Shown: in pieces, positions 58,480 through 64,000 of the stretch
Position numbering within the stretch: the stretch's first letter is position 1
Layout: each line of letters begins with the position of its first letter
Source: Eurosta solidaginis
Lineage: Eukaryota; Arthropoda; Insecta; Diptera; Tephritidae
Reading direction: 5' to 3'
DNA length: 64,000 nt
Assembly: GCF_040869045.1 (NCBI RefSeq)
Contig: NC_090319.1
Span: 344,390,302 to 344,454,301 of the forward strand
Notes under the pieces: generated by a model
The model's database searches: none
Told to the model about the DNA's origin: nothing
What the model saw: only the letters and a program-made list of their open reading frames with translations
Position numbers and translations under genes: made by a program

Positions 58480-61245
58480 TTCGCTTTTACAGCGCAGGTT
58501 GTTGCTTTCACCGAGACCTGGTTAAAACCTGACAATTTTAACGCTGAGCTTTTTTCAAGTAACTACGTCGTTTACCGGCGTGATCGTATATCTAGAGCAG
58601 GCGGTGTTCTTATTGCTGTGGACTCAAGTCTTTCATCCGAGTTGCTGTTGTGGGACAACGCATTTGATATTGAGTTTATAGCAGTAAAGATTTCAATGCG
58701 ATGTTTTAACTTATATATTTGTTGCTCATATATTCCGCCCCGGTCGGATTTGTATGTTTACAATTGCCATAATTTAGCTATTCGAAACTTGTACTCTCAG
58801 TTGCGAGACAAAGATCGCTTAGTCGTTCTTGGTGATTTCAACTTACCCTCGGTAAATTGGATTAGCTTGAGCGACTCAAACACTTTGACTCCCACCTGTC
58901 AGCATGATTTCGTTAAGAATATTTTAGATACATCTCTCGTACAGATCAGCAATGTTTTAAATTGTAAAAACAAGATTCTTGACCTGGTATTTGTGGATGA
59001 ATCAGTGGGTATTGCTCTCAATCGTATTTCTCCTTTATCTTTTCCAGAAGATCCCTTACATCCTACGCTTGAAATAGAAATTAATATTATTCAGCCTCCT
59101 ATGGAGTTGTGCTTTACAAAATTAAAATCTCGATCCCGCTCAAGATGTTTTTATAAGGCGGACTTCATAAAACTCAACGAATTGATTGCTACTCATGACT
59201 GGTCAGATCTTTATTCGAGTAAGGACGTCAACTCAGCGACTTCATTATTTTACGGTATTCTTGATGGCTTCATTGAAAGCTGTGTCCCCCTCCGATGTGT
59301 TAGAGCTGGAACAAGTAAACCACCTTGGTTCACAAGACAACTTATTAGACTCAATAATGTTAAATCTAGGCTTTATAAACGTTTCAAGAGATCAGGATCG
59401 TCTGCCGATTTTTCTAAATATTCGGTTGCTCGTTGCAACTTTCATTGTCTAAACCAACAATGTTATAAATTGTACTTAATCAGTTGTAAATTTCAATTTT
59501 TCAACAATCCGAAAAGATTTTACAGTTTTGTTAATTCCAAGAGGAAAACATCTGGTTTTCCAGCTACTTTTTCTTTTGGTTGCAAGTATGCTAGTTCTGA
59601 TAATGATATTGCGGAATTGTTTGCAGAATTCTTCAGGTCGACCTACTCATCTAAACGTTTTCAACCCGGTCAACACTCCTACAACTTGGAAAGTTTTAAT
59701 TGCATTCCTAATCCAGTAATTGATAAGAATACTGTTCTTCAGAGCCTTCTCGGTTTGAAACCGATTTTTTCTCCGGGTCCAGATGGTGTTCCTAGTTGTG
59801 TACTCAAATACTGTGCAGTTAACTTATCTGAGCCGATACATAAATTATTCCAATTATCTGTGGAATCTGCCACTTTTCCATTGATTTGGAAGAAATCATT
59901 TATTATACCTTTACACAAAAAAGGTAGTAGGTCTAGTATCGAGAACTATAGAGGTATAGCTAAGCTTTCAGCTATTCCCAAAACATTTGAGCGAATAATT
60001 ACATGTCAACTTCAACACATGTGTAGCTCCATATTATCGCCCTGCCAGCATGGGTTTGTGCCGCGTAGATCAACTACTACCAACTTGCTAGAGTTTACTT
60101 TTTTTGTAATGGATGGATTTTTAAACAATAGGCAAACGGATGTGATCTATACCGACTTCAGTAAAGCGTTTGACTCTGTCAATCATGAGCTTTTAGTTTA
60201 CAAACTTGATTTACTTGGATTTCCAAAGCATTTGCTTGCATGGCTCGAAAGCTATCTCGCGAATCGGACTCAACAAGTTTTGTTTAAAAACAGCTTTTCT
60301 AGGTTGTTTGATGTAACGTCTGGTGTGCCTCAGGGTAGTCATTTGGGTCCGTTACTTTTTACCTTGTTTATAAATGACTTACCACAAACTCTCATACATT
60401 CCGGAACTCTTATGTATGCAGATGATGTTAAACTTTGTTACTCATACTTGCCTTCGGAGTCTTCCCGTGTGGAGTTTCTTCAGGCAGACTTGGACTCATT
60501 TCAATGTTGGTGTACTGCAAATTGACTAGTTTTGAATTGCTCGAAGTGTAAACTAATGACATTTCACCGAGTGAAGCCAAGTTTGACATCGTATACGTTA
60601 AACAGCAAGCCTTTGGAGCGTATATCTGTCGTAAGTGATCTAGGCGTTCTTTTTGATCCTAAACTGACTTTTAATATGCATATCTCATCAATGGTAAGCA
60701 AAGCAACGGGTATACTCGGTTTTGTGAAGCGATGGGCTAAGGAGTTTAATGATCCGTATCTGACTAAGACCCTCTACACATCGTTGGTACGTCTAATCTT
60801 AGAGTATTGTTCGTGTGTCTGGTGCCCAGGGTATCAAAACTTTATAAAGCGTATTGAGTCAGTACAGAAGCAATTCATTATATTTGCACTACGTGGTCTT
60901 AACTGGGATTCTAGTGTGCATTTGCCACCATATAGAAATAGGCTTCTCCTTATAAATCTGCCAACTTTAGAAAATCGAAGAACTTTACTCGGGGTAATGT
61001 TCATTCACAAGCTCATTATGGGCGAGATCGACTCATCTGATCTTGTTAGTCGACTAAATTTTGCTGTTCCTGGTAGAACGTCCAGGCACTTTGTGCCTTT
61101 TTATTTACCACTTTGCCGGCAAAATTTTGCCAAAAATAACCCACTGCGAAGTTGGTGTTCGCACTACAACAACTTGTATAACCGCATCAGTTTTGAATGT
61201 TCGTTTTCCGAGTTGCATAATTCAATACTGTCACGTCTGGCCTGA
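58480..61245 (+). pseudogene. LINE ORF2: endonuclease plus reverse transcriptase, one in-frame TGA
   Basis: The first residues are the middle of an APE-type endonuclease: FTETWLKP (catalytic Glu, ~58508), then GDFNLP (58831) and DPLHPTLEI in place of the usual SDH motif. RT follows: GPDGVPS (~59780), IIPLHKKGS, the YTDFSKAFDSVNHELL palm motif (~60150), GVPQGSHLGPLLF (~60322) and MYADDVKLC with the catalytic YADD at 60415-60426. A TGA at 60523-60525 then interrupts. The frame is unchanged afterwards: NCSKCKLMTFHR, LGVLFDPKLTF, TLYTSLVRLILEY and WCPGYQNFIKRIESVQK, ending at 61245. Without the stop about 920 codons are open. The coding upstream of 58618 has no Met, consistent with 5' truncation. 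Confidence 0.9.
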
Positions 61246-61390
61246 TATTTTGTACTTTCCTTCCTATGTATGGTTGAATTTAAATATTTTTAATTATAAC
61301 ATTAATTTTATGTTTTATATATCTTAGTAGTCGACCGCATTGTGTCTGTGTCGACTTTAATCCAAATAAATTAAATTAAAATTAATAAAG
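58480..61390 (+). mobile_element. 5'-truncated LINE (jockey/CR1-like non-LTR retrotransposon)
   Basis: ORF2 occupies 58480-61245, followed by ~140 bp of 3' UTR. Truncation at ~58480 removes ORF1 and the first part of the endonuclease. The 3' UTR has a hairpin with perfect arms AGTCGAC (61329) and GTCGACT (61350), a candidate recognition site for its own RT. It ends in an AATTAAA-type tail (61370-61390). No obvious target duplication. Confidence 0.9.
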
Positions 61391-62435
61391 TTTTGTTTAA
61401 AAAAGTAAAAGTTGTATAATATTTAGAAATGTCTATTATCTATTCGAATAATCAAGTAAGTTGAATAGCTAATTCTTCGGTTACTAGATAAACTAAAATT
61501 TAGCTAATCCAAATGGAAAGTTCATTGATTAATTGCAAAAAATCAAAATAAAATAATAAATAGTAACAAGTAATGGCCGAAAGAAATAGCTTAAGTTCGA
61601 AACGTGCAAGAAATGTAATTAATTACTTTACTTTAACCGTGATAATTAAAAAAAAAACGTTAAGATAGTTTAGACTTTTGCGCACTTGATATTGGAAACG
61701 TTGAAATAGCAAATATAAGCTACGGATTGTGAACAACTATTTTCATTTTAAAATCTTTCTGTGTACATTTTGTTATATACTGACATTTGCCGATTTGCTA
61801 TTCAATGTTGGAAAAATAAACTATGGTTTTTGATGTTGCGTATTTGCCATGAGGTAGCAAAAGTATAGCCGTCAAATTTGGTGGTATTTTGTGACAAAAT
61901 ATTGCGCATGCAATTATGCTAGACCATTTGCAAAACCCTCAACTCCCTTGTTTTTTCTATAGCTTCGCTTTTTGATTGATCAACAAACTGATTAGTCGAG
62001 GAAACATACCTCTTCTAATAAAAAATAAATAAAATTAACAATAATATTTTATGGATCTAGTGAGTACGCTTTGTCCATAGTTCACATATTTTATTAATCC
62101 GATACATCATTTCGGAGTTATTGTAATTTAAAAAACTTCGTTCGATCATGGATCGTATGTGGCAATTCAGCTCCAGATTCAGCAATGCATTATAAGCTTA
62201 TCTGCAAATTCGAATTGAAAATGCGCTTAAATTAAAGAGAATATACTAAACAAGAGAAACAGAACATTTGTGCTTAAATAAAATTGCAATCTCCATTAAA
62301 AAAAAAAACTAGTAAGTAAGGCATTGTTATCCATGGTGTTCAACCGACTGTGTTCCCACAGGATCGTTGCATATAATTCTTGGCAAAACAAGGGCTCCCC
62401 TGTGCACGTTTGCTAAAAATCTTTATATACTCCTT
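61390..62435. other. AT-rich stretch without recognised gene
   Basis: No ORF, TIR or known repeat was recognised. Confidence 0.5.
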
Positions 62436-62439
62436 GACC

Positions 62440-62790
62440 AGTGCTACTCAAAATGTTGTGTATTGAAATGCAAATCACAATACATGTACATTTTTTTTGT
62501 ATTCAAAAAATAAAAATTTAATTTTTAGTTCTTCAAAAAGTTGAAAACTTTTAATGTATCGATTCGTTAAAACATTTCGTAAGTCGCTATATAATGTATC
62601 ACAATACTCAAGAGCAGTGCTCCTCAAAATTTTTTATATGGAAATGCGAACACAATACATGTACAAAATTTGATGTGCACTGAAACTTTTTTTGTATTTA
62701 AAAAAATATATTTAAAAAATGTTAATTGTTTGAGGTCGAAAAAGTTGAATATTTGGTTTCAACTTACAAAATATTTGCTTAAAACCGTGA
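62440..62790. repeat. Two-copy ~176-bp direct repeat
   Basis: AGTGCTACTCAAAATG (62440) and AGTGCTCCTCAAAATT (62616) each lead into GAAATGC, CACAATACATGTACA, an A/T-rich run and AAAAAGTTGAA. The copies are clearly diverged. Confidence 0.7.
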
Positions 62791-62794
62791 TCGC

Positions 62795-63058
62795 CCCCCA
62801 TAAGCGCTTTCACTCAATTGTTTTTGTAAAACTCTCAGGCAAGCTACCCACGCGCACGCTTTCCATCCTGCAACCGAAAGTATTCTGCTGTACCCATTAG
62901 GAACTAAACTGCTATAATTTCGTGTAAATGACATTTGAAGTAATATTTTTGCGTATATTTTTGTTTCACCTGTACGAAAACAATGAAGCTTATTTTGATT
63001 TATTTAATAATTAAAATTTAAATCAAATTAAATATGAATTGAACGCATGTAGAAGTGT
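62795..63058. other. AT-rich stretch
   Basis: Nothing recognised; the 76-codon ORF that ends here is chance. Confidence 0.4.
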
Positions 63059-63066
63059 CTTTAAAT

Positions 63067-63249
63067 CAGGCATGCTTAACGAACGAAACGATATCATTTC
63101 GTTACGATAATCAACGTTAATAAACGAAACGAAGTCAACGTTAATTTGACGTTCTTAACGTTAATAAACGAAACGAAATGACTTCGTTTCGTTTATTAGC
63201 GTTGATTATCGTAACGAAATGATATCGTTTCGTTCGTTAAGCATGCCTG
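63067..63249. mobile_element. 183-bp hAT-type MITE, near-perfect palindrome
   Basis: 71-bp arms (63067-63137 and 63179-63249) with one mismatch and a 41-bp loop. The ends read CAGGCATGCTTAACG and CGTTAAGCATGCCTG. CTTTAAAT flanks both sides (63059-63066 and 63250-63257), an exact 8-bp target duplication, diagnostic of hAT-type insertion together with CAGG ends. Internal text is rich in CGAAACGAA and AACGTTAA. Non-coding; it would need a hAT transposase from elsewhere. The intact duplication suggests a fairly recent insertion. Confidence 0.9.
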
Positions 63250-63257
63250 CTTTAAAT

Positions 63258-63660
63258 GCATTCAAGAAAATAATGCGATACGTTAATTTTGCAAGATCCC
63301 AAGTCCGATTGGGTTTGAGTACGTGGCAGCGCCATTTCTGCTCGCTGAATGGTTGTAGCTATTTTTTTAGAAAATAAAATGATGAATAGACGTGCACTGA
63401 AAAAAACCAGGGATGCACCTTAACGTTAAGCTAATCGTTTATCAAAAAATTTCCACCGTTTCCGTTGAAACACTTCGAAATATTATCGATAAAGAAATTA
63501 TCAAGATAAATTGTATCTCGTTTTTAACCGAAACGAAAAGCTTTCGTTAACGTTTTTATATATAACTAACTGCGTTTATATTAGAATGTATAAGAATTAA
63601 ATATGGTATTTGTTGGAGAAAATAAGATTTTACGTCAAAGAAGTAAGGACTTAGAATAGC
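63258..63660. other. Spacer with a possible related hAT-type end
   Basis: CAGGGATGCACCTTAACGTT at 63408 resembles the CAGG-ATGC-TTAACG end of the neighbouring MITE, and GAAACGAAAAGCTTTCGTTA (63530-63549) resembles its interior. No opposite end was seen, so it may be a truncated relative. No gene. Confidence 0.3.
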
Positions 63661-63664
63661 ACAC

Positions 63665-64000
63665 TGAGATAGAAATAGAAATAGGATGGAGCTGAACCGC
63701 AGTTACATTTACCCATTAGTTCCAAAGTAATTCTGTATAACGATCTTATAGTTACCTCGATTTATGATTGCCTTAATAGATTCAGGAATGGAGTTCCATA
63801 GTCTCACAGCATGAACAAAGAACAACCGCGAAGAAGATAAGTAGGAGTACTTAGGGAGAATTAAATTATGATGCCTATTAGATCTTGTGAATTTTAGCTT
63901 CTTGTAAAGATAGCTAGGAGTTTTGAATTCAATAAGCTTATACAGGAATATACAGTTCCTAGCTGCAAGATAATCTAAGATACTGCATCCCAGAAGTTTA
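63665..64000 (-). mobile_element. 3' end of a second LINE, running off the window
   Basis: Minus strand: the C-terminal end of ORF2, its stop codon, ~30 bp of 3' UTR and a TTTCTA-type microsatellite tail (63668-63685). The element continues beyond 64000. Confidence 0.75.
63709..64000 (-). CDS. LINE ORF2 C-terminus (partial)
   Basis: 96 codons, open to the window edge, ending at TAA 63711-63709. The text includes DYLAARNCIFLYKLIEFKTP, YLYKKLKF, RSNRHHNLILPKYSYL and RLFFVHAVRLWNSIPESIK. This is the C-terminal region after the RT domain in jockey/CR1-type elements, where FLYKLI, R and LWN-LP are recurrent. It has no start codon in the window and no stops inside. It is a different family from the LINE at 58480 (their C-termini do not match). 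Confidence 0.75.
   Translation of the reverse strand, partial: KLLGCSILDYLAARNCIFLYKLIEFKTPSYLYKKLKFTRSNRHHNLILPKYSYLSSSRLFFVHAVRLWNSIPESIKAIINRGNYKIVIQNYFGTNG

Noticed and set aside
59186..59719. Two shorter plus-strand ORFs inside the LINE
   Set aside because: Other-frame shadows of ORF2.

Overview
This is AT-rich, repeat-dominated eukaryotic DNA, most likely heterochromatic or pericentromeric sequence from a fly. The two tRNA-derived SINEs, the jockey/CR1-like LINEs and the piggyBac, Harbinger and hAT remnants look dipteran, and from memory most like a tephritid; no marker gene proves this. I see no intact conventional host protein-coding gene.

Layout. 1-23170: satellite A, a 158-bp tandem repeat of about 147 monomers with higher-order repeats. 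23171-24072: a 0.9-kb non-autonomous DNA element inside satellite A. 24073-24993: satellite A resumes. 24994-31880: satellite B, a related ~170-bp repeat. 31888-32150: short 94-bp repeats. 33186-38060: satellite C, a ~184-bp composite repeat built on a conserved box, degenerate on its left side and interrupted by a second copy of the 0.9-kb element (33817-34730). 38060-46000: mostly unrecognised AT-rich DNA with one tRNA-derived SINE and degenerate repeats. 46027-46100: a minus-strand core promoter with a four-pentamer heat-shock element, followed by a leader and a 28-codon ORF. 48440-64000: a graveyard of nested transposable elements.

The most interesting signal is the heat-shock promoter. 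It points left, over roughly 46 kb that contains no long ORF and ends in three satellite arrays. This resembles the plan of the Drosophila hsr-omega locus (heat-inducible promoter, tiny ORF, downstream tandem repeats). That identity is an inference; heat-inducible transcribed repeats of another kind, or an isolated promoter, are alternatives.

Insertion order can be read in the right third. A piggyBac-like transposase pseudogene (minus, 48440-50989) is split by a TTAA-flanked inverted-repeat element and by a Harbinger relic. A transposon-derived gene (54266-55735) is split by a SINE with an 11-bp target duplication. A second copy of the Harbinger-like repeat is split by a solo LTR with a 4-bp duplication. 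A 183-bp hAT-type MITE with an 8-bp duplication and a 961-bp TTA-flanked MITE are structurally complete. One LINE (58480-61390) keeps nearly all of its ORF2 with a single in-frame TGA; two others are fragments.
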